Source: Labrys sp. WJW
Lineage (GTDB): Bacteria > Pseudomonadota > Alphaproteobacteria > Rhizobiales > Labraceae
Direction: 5' to 3'
Assembly: GCF_001676615.1 (NCBI RefSeq)
Contig: NZ_LYXZ01000060.1
Span: 1 to 62,138, forward strand
Length of the DNA stretch: 62,138 nucleotides
Below are positions 17,022-25,125 of the stretch, in pieces. Position numbers and translations under genes: made by a program. Below the pieces are notes generated by a model. That model saw nothing but the letters and a program-made list of their open reading frames with translations. It was not told the DNA's origin and did no database searches. The stretch's first letter is position 1. Each line of letters begins with the position of its first letter.

Positions 17022-17726
17022 CTACAACGCCAGGTATTCCGTCTGTATGGCGCTGTCGGCTTCCAAGGCGGCCATGGTGCCGGAATAGCGGATCATGCCG
17101 CTCTCGATGACATAGGCGCGATCGGCGATCAGGCGGGCGAAATGCAGGTTCTGCTCGGAGAGCAGGATCGACAGCCCTTCCTGCTTGAGGCGCAGAATGG
17201 CGCGCGCCATGTCCTCGACGATCTTGGGCGCGAGGCCCTCTGAAGGCTCGTCCAGCAGCACGATGGCAGGGTTGCCCATCAGCGTGCGGGCAATGGTCAG
17301 CATCTGCTGCTCGCCGCCGCTCATCCGCCCGCCCAGCCGGCCCGGCATCGCGGCGAGATTGGGGAAGAGCTCGTAGAGCCGTTCCGGCGTCCAGGGTTTC
17401 AGGTCCTGGCGCGGCGGTCGGCGGCCGACTTCCAGGTTCTCCCTGACCGTCAGGTCGGTGAAGACGCGGCGATCCTCCGGCACATAGCCGATGCCGCGGC
17501 GGGCGATCTCGTAGACCGGCAGGCGGATGATGTCGGCGCCGTCGAGGCGAATGGTACCGCGCCGGTCGGCGACCAGGCCGATGATGGAGCGGAAGGTGGT
17601 GGATTTGCCGGCACCGTTGCGGCCGAGCAGGGCGACAACCTCGCCAGGCCCGATCTCGATGCAGACCTGGTGCAGGATATGGGCGGGGCCGTAGAAACTG
17701 TCGAGGCCGGCGATTTCCAGCTTCAT
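17022..17726 (-). CDS. livF: Branched-chain-amino-acid-type ABC importer ATPase, LivF
   Basis: 234-residue ATPase with the LivF-type N-terminus (FYGPAHILHQVCIEI), Walker A GRNGAGKSTT, the LivF-specific YVPEDRRVFTDLTVRENL, signature MSGGEQQM and Walker B IVLLDEPSEGLAP. Its start overlaps the livG stop by four bases. It is the last gene of a four-gene operon (livK, fused livHM, livG, livF). Such systems take up branched-chain amino acids, amides, urea or aromatic acids; the cargo here is not deducible. Confidence 0.92.
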   Translation of the reverse strand: MKLEIAGLDSFYGPAHILHQVCIEIGPGEVVALLGRNGAGKSTTFRSIIGLVADRRGTIRLDGADIIRLPVYEIARRGIGYVPEDRRVFTDLTVRENLEVGRRPPRQDLKPWTPERLYELFPNLAAMPGRLGGRMSGGEQQMLTIARTLMGNPAIVLLDEPSEGLAPKIVEDMARAILRLKQEGLSILLSEQNLHFARLIADRAYVIESGMIRYSGTMAALEADSAIQTEYLAL

Positions 17727-18511
17727 GGGGCGGGCTCCTGCGCATGGATTGCAGCAGGCGCGAAAACCGTGCCGTCGCCGAGATAGACGGCGCGCACCTG
17801 CGGGTCGTTGCGCACGGTCTCGGCATCGCCGGCTGCGATCAGGCGGCCGCGGTCGAGCACGAGCAACCTGTCGGCATGCTCGAACACCACGTCCATGTCG
17901 TGCTCGGTGAACAGGATGCCGATGCCGCGCTGGCGGGCGATGCCGGCCGCCAGGGCCATCATGGCGATGCGCGCGCCCGGTGCCATGCCGGCCGTCGGCT
18001 CGTCCATCAAAAGGAGGCGCGGCTGATTGGAGAGCGCCACCGCCAGCTCCAGCCGCTTGAGGTCGCCATAGGCGAGCTCGCCGCAGGGATGGTCGGCCAG
18101 GGCGCTGATGCCGACGAGGTCGAGCAGGGCGTTGGCTTCCGTCCGCTTGTAGCGATCGAGGCGGGCGAAGCGGCGCCAGATCATGCCGTCATGGCTCGCC
18201 AGGGCCACCTGCAGGTTCTCGATCACGCGCATCGAGGCAAAGGTGGCAGTGATCTGGAAGGTACGCCCGACGCCCAGGCGGCAGATCGCGGCGGGCCGCA
18301 TGCCGGCCGTCTCGCGGCCGAACAGGCGGATGGAGCCGCGATCGGGCTTGATCTGGCCGTGGATCATGTTGAAGCAGGTGCTCTTGCCGGCGCCGTTGGG
18401 ACCGATCAGCGCCACCATCTCGCCCGCCGCGACCGTGAGCGAAACGTCCTTCACCGCTTCGACGCCACCATAGGTCTTGGCGAGCCCCTTCACCTCCAGC
18501 AGCACCGTCAT
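17723..18511 (-). CDS. livG: Branched-chain-amino-acid-type ABC importer ATPase, LivG
   Basis: 262-residue ATPase with Walker A GPNGAGKSTCF, the LivG Q-loop region GVGRTFQITATFASMRVIENLQ, Walker B LLLMDEPTAGMAP and H-loop EHDMDVVF. The usual LSGG signature is replaced by LAYGDLKRLE; the YGDLKRLE form is common in LivG-like proteins, so it is not a defect. The start at 18511 overlaps the permease stop by four bases. Confidence 0.92.
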   Translation of the reverse strand: MTVLLEVKGLAKTYGGVEAVKDVSLTVAAGEMVALIGPNGAGKSTCFNMIHGQIKPDRGSIRLFGRETAGMRPAAICRLGVGRTFQITATFASMRVIENLQVALASHDGMIWRRFARLDRYKRTEANALLDLVGISALADHPCGELAYGDLKRLELAVALSNQPRLLLMDEPTAGMAPGARIAMMALAAGIARQRGIGILFTEHDMDVVFEHADRLLVLDRGRLIAAGDAETVRNDPQVRAVYLGDGTVFAPAAIHAQEPAP

Positions 18512-20349
18512 GGCCGGTTCTCCTTTCGGGGCAGGAGATCGCGCAGGCCCGCCAGTCCGCGCGGCAGCGCCACCACGACCGCGACGATGAACAGGCCGAT
18601 GGCGAGCTTGGAATAGTCGGTCGCGCTCATCAGCCAGATCGACAGCGTCTTGAACACGCCGGCGCCGAGCACGGCGCCGGAAACACTGCCCATGCCGCCG
18701 AGCAACACCATCACCAGCCCATCGACCGAGGTGGTGACGCCGAAGGCATCGGGAAATACGCTGCCCTTCAGGAAGGCGAACAGAGCGCCGGAGACGCCAG
18801 CCAGCAGGCCCGCCAATACGAAAGCGGCCCATTGCACCGGCGCCTTGGCGATGCCGACCGCCTCGGCACGCAGGTAGGAATCGCGCACGGCCCGCAGCAT
18901 GAAGCCGAAGGGGGCGAAGGTGGCGAGCCTGAGCAGGCCGACGCCCAGCAGGGCGACGACCAATGTCAGTTCATAGAAGGCCCAGGGCTTGGCGGCCCAT
19001 TTCGCCGGCCATACGCTCAAGATGCCGTTGTCGCCGCCGGTGAAGTCGACCCATTGCGAGGCGATAGACCAGCAGATCTGTGCAAAGGCGAGGCTGAGCA
19101 TGGCGAGATAGACGCCCGAAAGCCGAACGGCGAAGCCGGCGAAGAGCATCGCGCCCGCCAGCGCCAACAAGGGCGCGACCAGCAAAGCAGCTTCCATCGG
19201 CCAACCCAGCATCGTCGTCAGCAAGGCGGCGCCATAGCTGCCCAGGCCGAAAAAAGCGGCATGGCCGAAGGAGACGAGGCCGCCGACCGAGACCAGGAAC
19301 TGCAGGCTGGCGGCAAAGAGCACGAAGATCAGGATCTCGCTGCCCACCGACAGCACATAGGGGCTGGCGCCGAGCGGAAGCAATGCGGCAAGGGCGATGG
19401 CCGCGGCGGTGACCAGCCGGCCGGACATTCGCATGGGCTGCCAGGGTTGCGTCGTCAGGCCCAGGGCCGGGCGCTGCGGGCTCGTCGGCTTGCCGAACAG
19501 GCCCCAGGGCCTGACCACCAGCACCACCGCCATCACCAGGAAGATCAGCACGATGGAGATCTTCGGAAAGGCGAGGATGCCGAAGGCGTTCAGCTCGGAG
19601 ATCAGGATGGCTGCCACCAGCGCTCCGACGATCGAGCCGAGCCCGCCAGTGACCACGATGATGAAGGCCTCGACGATGATGGCGAGGTCCATCTGGTGGG
19701 TGACGGCGTCGCGCGGGATCTGCAGGGCCCCGCCGAGGGCGGCCAGCCCGACGCCCAGCATGAACACGCCGGTGAACAGCCATTTCTGGTTGACGCCGAG
19801 GGCGGCGACCATGTCGCGGTCCTGCGTGGCGGCGCGCACCAGGATGCCCCAGCGGGTGCGGTTGAGCAGCAGCCAGATCAGGCCGAGGACCAGGGGGGAC
19901 ATGGCGATGAGGAAGAGGTCATAGGCGGGGATCGCCTTGCCCGCGATCTCGACCGCGCCCTTCAAACCCGGTGCGCGTGGCCCCAGCAGGTCATCGGCGC
20001 CGAAGACGATCACCACGAGGTCCTGCACCACCAGGGTGACGCCGAAGGTGGCGAGCAGTTGAAACAGCTCCGGCGCCCGGTAGATCCGCCGAAGCAGCGT
20101 CATCTCCAGCAGGCCGCCCAGCACCGCCACGACCGCTACGGCGGCCGGCAAAGCCAGCCAGAAGCCGAGCGGACCGGACCAGGCATTGGCAAGCGTGCAG
20201 GCGACATAGGCACCCAGCATGTAGAAGGCGCCATGGGCGAAATTGACGATGCGGGTCACGCCGAAGATCAGCGAGAGGCCCGACGCGACCAGGAACAGCG
20301 AGGCGGCCCCGGCAAGGCCGCTCAGGAATTGGGCGATGATGGTTCCCAC
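18508..20349 (-). CDS. livHM: Fused LivH-LivM permease of a branched-chain-amino-acid-type ABC importer
   Basis: 613 residues combining two permeases that are usually separate. Residues ~1-290 are LivH-like (LSGLAGAASLFLVASGLSLIFG, then RIVNFAHGAFYMLGAY, and the C-terminal GLGSIVGALVAAILISEL). Residues ~310-613 are LivM-like (SVGGLVSFGHAAFFGLGSYGAAL, then GMGSVSGAVLGAGVFKTL). A ~25-residue linker (KPTSPQRPALGLTTQPWQP) joins them. The start is a GTG at 20349 with an AGGT site about four bases upstream; longer frames run into the repeat at 20446-20612 and code for low-complexity sequence. About 17-18 helices are expected. Confidence 0.88.
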   Translation of the reverse strand: MGTIIAQFLSGLAGAASLFLVASGLSLIFGVTRIVNFAHGAFYMLGAYVACTLANAWSGPLGFWLALPAAVAVVAVLGGLLEMTLLRRIYRAPELFQLLATFGVTLVVQDLVVIVFGADDLLGPRAPGLKGAVEIAGKAIPAYDLFLIAMSPLVLGLIWLLLNRTRWGILVRAATQDRDMVAALGVNQKWLFTGVFMLGVGLAALGGALQIPRDAVTHQMDLAIIVEAFIIVVTGGLGSIVGALVAAILISELNAFGILAFPKISIVLIFLVMAVVLVVRPWGLFGKPTSPQRPALGLTTQPWQPMRMSGRLVTAAAIALAALLPLGASPYVLSVGSEILIFVLFAASLQFLVSVGGLVSFGHAAFFGLGSYGAALLTTMLGWPMEAALLVAPLLALAGAMLFAGFAVRLSGVYLAMLSLAFAQICWSIASQWVDFTGGDNGILSVWPAKWAAKPWAFYELTLVVALLGVGLLRLATFAPFGFMLRAVRDSYLRAEAVGIAKAPVQWAAFVLAGLLAGVSGALFAFLKGSVFPDAFGVTTSVDGLVMVLLGGMGSVSGAVLGAGVFKTLSIWLMSATDYSKLAIGLFIVAVVVALPRGLAGLRDLLPRKENRP

Positions 20350-20660
20350 GAAGACCTCAGGGTGGGTTGTGTCGAGTGGGGAAGCTGCAACAAAATGTTG
20401 CGCTTTCGGTCGTAGGTCCCGTGCGCTGCAAACCAGCGGGATAAGGCGCGGGAATCCCTCCCCGGTTTCGGGGAGGGTGGACCGGCGAGGCCGGTTCGGG
20501 AGGGGGAGAGTGGCGCGGCCTTGCAATCCAATGATTCATCTGCGCCACTCTCCCCCTTCCGTCACTGCTACGCAGCGACACCTTCCCCGAAGCCGGGGAA
20601 GGATTTGCGCGCTTCACGCCGGGCGCATCGAGCATCATAGCAAGGATGTGCGAGTGCTCT
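20350..20660. other. Intercistronic gap livK - livHM
   Basis: 311 bases with no gene. Most of it is the ~165-bp palindromic repeat at 20446-20612. The remainder up to 20660 holds nothing I recognise. Confidence 0.7.
20446..20612. repeat. ~165-bp palindromic intergenic repeat, copy 1
   Basis: Outer arms begin GCGCGGGAATCC and end in GGATTTGCGCGC. Each arm contains its own hairpin (CTCCCCGGTTTCGGGGAGG and CTTCCCCGAAGCCGGGGAAG). Inner arms around GGGGGAGAGTGGCGC pair with GCGCCACTCTCCCCC. Two further copies are at 41957-42118 and 59816-59985. It resembles the RIME class of rhizobial intergenic elements in size and symmetry. In the minus-strand transcript it lies between the binding-protein gene and the permease. 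Confidence 0.8.
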
Positions 20661-21866
20661 TCACGGCGCCGGCCGCATGCCCTTCACCGTGGCGTCATCC
20701 GGCAGATAGTCCTTGCCGTCGCGATAGGCGAAATCGGTCATCACGCCATTGCCGTCCGCGACCCCCGTCTTGCCGACAAAGGCGCCCATGGTAGATTGAT
20801 GGTCGATGGCGCGGAAGCTGATCGGCCCGAACGGGGTCTCCAGCGGCAGGCCTTCCGCCGCCTTGACCAGGGCGGCGGTGTCCGTCGAACCGGCCTTGGC
20901 CAGGATGGCGGCGGCGGCCTTCATGGTGACGTAGCCGACGATCGAGCCGAGGCGCGGATAGTCGTTGTACTTGGCCTGGTAGGCCTTGAGGAAGGCGTCA
21001 TGCGCCGGGGTTTTCACTGCGTTCCAGGGATAGCCGGTGACGATCCAGCCCGTCGGCGCCTCGTCCTTGAGGGGGGCGAGATATTCGGGCTCGCCGGTGA
21101 GGAAGCTCACCACGGCCCGATCCTTGAACAGGCCCCGGGTCGAGCCCTCGCGCACGAACTTCACCAGATCGCCGCCGAAGGTGACGTTGAGGATGGCATC
21201 CGGCTTGGTGGCGAGCAGGGCTTCCACCACCGGACCGGCATCGATCTTGCCCTGGGTCGGCCATTGCTCGCCCACCCATTTCACGTCGGGGCGCTTGGCG
21301 CTGAGGATCTGCTTGAACACGGCGACGGCCGACTGGCCATATTCGTAGTTGGGTGCCACCGTGGCCCAGTTCTTGGCCGGCAGCTTGGCGGCTTCCTCCG
21401 CCAGCATCGCCGCCTGCATGTAGTTGGAGGGGCGCAGGCGGAAGGTCTGGGCATTGCCTTTCGACCAGGTGATGGCGTCCGTCAGCGGCTCGGCCGCCAG
21501 GAACATCACGTCCTTCTGCTTGGCGAAGTCGGAGACGGCGAGGCCGACATTGGAGAAGAAGGTGCCCATCAGCATGACGGCGCCATCGCTCGAGGTGAGC
21601 TCGTTGGCGGCGGTGATGGCGCTGGCGGGCTTGCCGCCATCATCCTTGGAGATCACTTCGAGCGGCTTGCCGTTGACGCCGCCGGCGGCGTTGATCTCCT
21701 CCAGCGCGAGCTGCCAGCCCTTGCGGTAGGGTTCGGTGAAGGCGGGCAGGCCGGAATAGGAGTTGATCTCGCCGATCTTGATGCTGTCGGCCGCATACGA
21801 AGGAAGGGCCGCGAACAAGGTCACGGCGACGGTGCCCGCGAGGGCCAGTCGAGACAAGATCCGCAT
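20661..21866 (-). CDS. livK: ABC importer periplasmic substrate-binding protein, LivK type
   Basis: 401-residue periplasmic receptor with a clear signal peptide (1-25, ending SYA-AD) and the type-1 fold of branched-chain-amino-acid receptors: SIKIGEINSYSGLPAFTEPYRKGWQLALEEINAAGGVNGK, then MLMGTFFSNVGLAVSDFAKQKDVMFLA. The GLPLETPFGPISFRAIDHQSTMGAFVG segment near the C-terminus is typical of amide/urea and aromatic-acid receptors as well as amino-acid receptors, so the ligand remains open. It is the first gene of the livK-livHM-livG-livF operon. Confidence 0.92.
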   Translation of the reverse strand: MRILSRLALAGTVAVTLFAALPSYAADSIKIGEINSYSGLPAFTEPYRKGWQLALEEINAAGGVNGKPLEVISKDDGGKPASAITAANELTSSDGAVMLMGTFFSNVGLAVSDFAKQKDVMFLAAEPLTDAITWSKGNAQTFRLRPSNYMQAAMLAEEAAKLPAKNWATVAPNYEYGQSAVAVFKQILSAKRPDVKWVGEQWPTQGKIDAGPVVEALLATKPDAILNVTFGGDLVKFVREGSTRGLFKDRAVVSFLTGEPEYLAPLKDEAPTGWIVTGYPWNAVKTPAHDAFLKAYQAKYNDYPRLGSIVGYVTMKAAAAILAKAGSTDTAALVKAAEGLPLETPFGPISFRAIDHQSTMGAFVGKTGVADGNGVMTDFAYRDGKDYLPDDATVKGMRPAP

Positions 21867-22111
21867 TCAGGGTCTCCGCTCTGGATGTTGGAGGCTTTAT
21901 GATTCTTGGACTGTGTCGGCTCGCGTCCTCCCGGTCCAGCGTCAAGGCCGTTGGGAGAGGGCGCAAACCGCCGCAGGCAGGCTGAAACGGCGGAAAATCG
22001 TTCGTATGCAAACGAGTTTCCGCTGCGAAGGTCGCTATTGTCAAGTCGAATGCTCGGTCGGCTTGTGGCGCGCGCCTTGCCCGGAATGGGGCGTTGGAGC
22101 AGGATAACGCC

Positions 22112-23287
22112 ATGGGCTGGAAGGGGGCTGGCATGGTTGCGGCAGGCGGCAGACGATCGCGGTTCCGTCTGGCGGCGCTCATGCTGCTCCTGGGGCTGTG
22201 TTGGCTGGGGAGTGTCATCCCGCTTCCGGGGTTGAAGCAGGAGGCCGTGGCGTCTCTGTTCGGTCCCGACGGCCATGGAATGCTGAGACAGCTTTCCATC
22301 TTCGCTCTCGGCCTCGGTTCGCTCTTGACGGCGCTGGCCTATCTGGAAATAGCAAAGCTGCTGTTTCCCGGCCTGGCGCGATGGCAGGGCGTTTCTGCCG
22401 ACAACATGTTCAGGCTGAACGACTATGTGCGTCTCGCCGCCGTGGCGATCGCCCTCTTCCAGGCCTATGGCGTGGCGGTGGCGTTGCAGCAGGGCCCCTA
22501 TCTCGTCGCCGAATCACAAGGCGGTTTTGTCCTGGTGGCGATTGCCACCCTGCTCGGGGGCTGCGCCCTGCTGTGGTGGCTCGTCGATCGCATCACCCTG
22601 CTGGGCTTCGGCAACGGATTCTGGCTGGTCTGGGCGGCTGGTATCGTCTCAGGCTTTCCCAAGGATATAGTGCAGCTGGCGGACCTGACGCGAACCGGCT
22701 GGGTGGGGACGGATATCTGGCTGATCTTGGCCGGCTTCCTGTTGGCCGTATGCCTTGCCACCGTCATCGTGAATGCGCTGCTTGTCGACCAAACCAGCGC
22801 CGATATCGGCCCTCCGACGGCCTCGAACCGCGAGGCGACCCTTTCCGCCAGGACGGCCAGCCTAGCCCTGATCTGGCCGCCGCTGCTGGCCAATATCATT
22901 CTTGGCTATGTCGTGTGGCTGCTTCTGGCGTTTGGGCTATCGACCGAGACCGTTTACGCATGGATGGACCATGGGCGTCCGGCTCGTCTGCTCCTGCTCG
23001 CCCTCTTGCTCCCGCTTTTTTGCTTCGCCTATATGCGAACATGGCTCCGCGAGGGCGCGCAGGCAGGTTTCGTGACCCGTCCCAGACTTGTCTTCTGGAT
23101 GCTTTGCGCGCTCCAGATCATCAGTTGCCTGGGAGGCGAGTGGCTCGAGCGTCACCTGAAATTGCCCTTCAGCCTTCACGGTGCCTCGCTCATTCTGTGC
23201 ATCACCGTGGCGATGCGCTTCCTGAGAGGCCTATCGTTCGGCACCTTCTCATCGATGCCAAAGGCCGTGGCAACTGGTCCGGAATAG
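22112..23287 (+). CDS. Divergent, shortened SecY-like membrane protein
   Basis: 391 residues, about ten predicted helices. Several SecY landmarks are in the right order: IPLPG (36-40, end of TM1), SIFALGLGSLLTA (62-74, TM2b), RLAAVAIALFQAYG (107-120), VDRITLLGFGNGFWL (158-172, matching the GEQITERGIGNG region), WPPLLANIILG (255-265, TM7) and GASLILCITVAM (357-368, TM10). The plug segment between IPLPG and SIFALG is about 11 residues shorter than in E. coli SecY and lacks the NMFSGG core. Loops C4 and C5, which bind SecA and ribosomes, lack their conserved Arg/Lys blocks. A normal SecY is ~440 residues and sits in a ribosomal-protein operon; this gene stands alone. Start ATG 22112 has AGGA seven bases upstream. 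The role is unknown. Confidence 0.7.
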   Translation: MGWKGAGMVAAGGRRSRFRLAALMLLLGLCWLGSVIPLPGLKQEAVASLFGPDGHGMLRQLSIFALGLGSLLTALAYLEIAKLLFPGLARWQGVSADNMFRLNDYVRLAAVAIALFQAYGVAVALQQGPYLVAESQGGFVLVAIATLLGGCALLWWLVDRITLLGFGNGFWLVWAAGIVSGFPKDIVQLADLTRTGWVGTDIWLILAGFLLAVCLATVIVNALLVDQTSADIGPPTASNREATLSARTASLALIWPPLLANIILGYVVWLLLAFGLSTETVYAWMDHGRPARLLLLALLLPLFCFAYMRTWLREGAQAGFVTRPRLVFWMLCALQIISCLGGEWLERHLKLPFSLHGASLILCITVAMRFLRGLSFGTFSSMPKAVATGPE

Positions 23288-23302
23288 CGGGGCGCTTGCG
23301 GC

Positions 23303-24106
23303 TTAGACCTCATCCTTTGCGTAGGAGATGATCGACAGGAAGCGGATCGGCAATTGCCGCATCTCGTCGGGGCCGTGCGGGGCATCGGCGTCGAAGAACA
23401 GGCTGTCGCCGGGCGTGAGGTGGTAGAGCTTGTCGGCGTGGCGGTAGACCACCTCGCCTTCCAGCATGTAGATGAACTCCAGGCCCGAATGCTGGAACAG
23501 CGGGAAGACGTCGGACTCTTCCGTCAGCGTGATGACATAGGGTTCGACCACCACGCGGCCGGTATTGCCGGCATTGTGGCCGAGCAGGCGATATTGATGG
23601 CCGGCGCGCGTGCCGCGCCGCTCGATGAGCAGGCCTTCGCCCGCCTTGACGAACACCGCTTCGCGCCGTTCCTCGAAGCGCCGGAAGAAGGCGGTCACCG
23701 GCACGCCGAGAGCGCGCGACAAGGTCTGCAGCGTAGTGAGCGAGGGCGAGGTCACGCCATTCTCGATCTTGGAGAGCATGCCGAGCGACAGGCCCGTCGC
23801 GGCAGCAAGATCGGCGACGGTGATGCCCAGCTTGTTGCGGAAGGAGCGAACCTCGCGGCCGATCGCCACTTCCAGAATATTGTCACGGGCCCCACCGAGC
23901 GCATGGGGGTCCTGGCCGGGAAAGGCGGAGGCGGGCGGCAGTTCGCGGGTGGGGAAAGCATCCGAGAACAAGCCTTCACCATCGTCCGGATCGATTGGAT
24001 CGGCATAACGGGGGCCTAATGTCGGGGCAATGACCGTCTGGCCTCCACGCCCGGCGGTGGGCGTCGGCACTGTCCTGACAGCTGGTGTAACCACCCGCTT
24101 CGTCAT
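23303..24106 (-). CDS. XRE-family transcriptional regulator with C-terminal cupin domain
   Basis: 267 residues. A ~75-residue low-complexity N-terminus rich in Pro and Thr precedes an XRE helix-turn-helix (VRSFRNKLGITVADLAAATGLSLGMLSKIENG, about 82-115). A cupin sensory barrel (about 190-255) includes FPLFQHSGLEFIYMLEGEVVYRHADKLYHLTPGDSLFFDADAPHGP. XRE-cupin regulators typically control amine, polyamine or amino-acid catabolism. Start ATG 24106 has AAAGGAACG upstream. It is divergent from the permease/Glx operon and is the obvious candidate regulator for it. Confidence 0.88.
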   Translation of the reverse strand: MTKRVVTPAVRTVPTPTAGRGGQTVIAPTLGPRYADPIDPDDGEGLFSDAFPTRELPPASAFPGQDPHALGGARDNILEVAIGREVRSFRNKLGITVADLAAATGLSLGMLSKIENGVTSPSLTTLQTLSRALGVPVTAFFRRFEERREAVFVKAGEGLLIERRGTRAGHQYRLLGHNAGNTGRVVVEPYVITLTEESDVFPLFQHSGLEFIYMLEGEVVYRHADKLYHLTPGDSLFFDADAPHGPDEMRQLPIRFLSIISYAKDEV

Positions 24107-24222
24107 GCTCGTTCCTTTCACGTCCCTGCGGAGAGTCTGGCGCGTCCGGCGCTTTCTCCCCACTCATTCCCGTTTGCCCCGCACCCGGAAGGTCTGAATT
24201 CCAAGACCGCGGCCGGCTTCAG

Positions 24223-24335
24223 AAAAAACACGCTCTCCCGTAACGAGAGGAGAGTCGTTCCCGCTCGTGTGAAGGCAACCCAGTTGCGGTTGCCCAGCTG
24301 TGCGACAGCCAACTCCCCGGCTGCATTGGGCTAAC
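24223..24335 (-). ncRNA. Candidate small RNA or structured leader
   Basis: On the minus strand TTGTCG (24370-24365) and TATTTT (24347-24342) are 17 bases apart, predicting a start near 24335. The following ~110 bases form three hairpins: GCTG-TCGCA-CAGC, a perfect 7-bp stem GGCAACC/GGTTGCC, and CTCTC/GAGAG. The last is followed after four bases by TTTTTT. No open frame fits. It could be an independent sRNA or the leader of the XRE-cupin gene that starts 117 bases further on. Confidence 0.35.
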
Positions 24336-24700
24336 GCTTGAAAAATATCGTGCGGCCCACCGAGCGACAAGCTGGATGCCGCCCGTTATCCCGCCAATAT
24401 GGCGACCATCGGTCGGGATTCCAGACAAGAAGTTGCGATTTTGGATGGGAGAGACGGTCGAATTGCATTTTTCGCCCGGCAGCGCCGCGTTTCTTGCCAG
24501 CCGCGCGGGATCGCTGGGCGAATCGCCGCCCGCCTTCCGGCATCGTCTGCGCACGCGCAAACTGCAGTGGACCCTCATGCCCGCCTCCTGCTCCAGGTGA
24601 TCTTGCTGCGGGTCTTCCTGAAGTGCAAGAATTTTTCCGAGCATTAAACGTTCAGAAAAATGGCGTGAATCTGCCAAAGAATGTCGCGAATGCGAAGTTT

Positions 24701-24722
24701 CTTGTCAGACAAGCGCTTGACA
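24701..24722 (+). promoter_or_regulatory. Palindrome overlapping a -35-like element before the small-protein/permease operon
   Basis: CTTGTC-A-GACAAG (24701-24713) is a perfect inverted repeat and runs into the palindrome AAGCGCTT (24711-24718) and the hexamer TTGACA (24717-24722). Placement ~100 bases before the first gene suits an operator. No convincing -10 was found, so the promoter itself is uncertain. Confidence 0.35.
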
Positions 24723-24822
24723 GGGGCCGCGCAACGGGCGCAGACTTTCCTGGCATAAAAACAAATTGCCTCTCAGTAACAAAAGCGAACCCGCAAGAGG
24801 CTGTATTCGGGAGGAAATATCT

Positions 24823-25116
24823 ATGACACCGGGATCGGAAGATCCGCGGATCGAGGTGATGTATCGCCGCGACCGCGCCTGGGCTTTCGGCGCCATCGGC
24901 GCCCTCTGGCTCATCCTGCTTTTCGTCTTCTTCAAGATAGCGCCCGACAGCGGCTCGACGGGCATCACCATTGCCCTGCTCATCGCCGGGGGCCTGGTGC
25001 TGCTGTTCAACACGGCCGCGATCATTGCGCTGCTGCGCCACTATCACGAGGACAAGCTGCATCTTTACGGGCTCGACCTCCACTACATCGATGAAATGAA
25101 GAAGAGCAAGCGGTGA
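24823..25116 (+). CDS. Small two-helix membrane protein, first gene of the permease operon
   Basis: 97 residues of unknown family. A short acidic N-terminus with YRRDRAW precedes helix 1 (about 20-40) and helix 2 (about 48-69). A charged C-terminal tail with HYHEDKLHLYGLDLHYIDEMKK follows. GGGAGG lies eight bases before the ATG, a strong ribosome site. Nine bases separate it from the next small gene. Tight linkage to a permease 0.6 kb downstream suggests an accessory subunit or assembly factor; this is inference. Confidence 0.7.
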   Translation: MTPGSEDPRIEVMYRRDRAWAFGAIGALWLILLFVFFKIAPDSGSTGITIALLIAGGLVLLFNTAAIIALLRHYHEDKLHLYGLDLHYIDEMKKSKR

Positions 25117-25125
25117 GGAGCTGAC

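Larger units (their letters stand above)
24107..24822. other. 716-base divergent intergenic region upstream of the amine/Glx operon
   Basis: No convincing protein gene. It holds a candidate small RNA or structured leader on the minus strand (24223-24335). It also holds a perfect palindrome CTTGTC-A-GACAAG (24701-24713) that abuts AAGCGCTT and a TTGACA (24717-24722), which could be an operator/-35 pair for the downstream operon. I could not find a good -10 for that -35. The length suggests further regulatory content. Confidence 0.55.

Noticed and set aside
18832..20415. A 527-codon plus-strand frame opposite the fused Liv permease
   Set aside because: Repetitive Gly/Gln/Asp/His composition typical of antisense frames; the minus-strand permease is clearly real.
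20382..20650. Short frames across the 165-bp palindrome (also at 41900-42150 and 59810-60000)
   Set aside because: They differ between copies and arise from the repeat itself; the element is non-coding.
24749..24772. TGGCA...TTGC resembling a sigma54 promoter before the permease operon
   Set aside because: The GG and GC elements are 14 bases apart instead of the required 10.
24338..24826. Open frames on both strands in the 716-base region before the small membrane genes
   Set aside because: No ribosome sites, no hydrophobic or domain pattern, and codon choice unlike neighbours; a structured RNA explains part of the region better.
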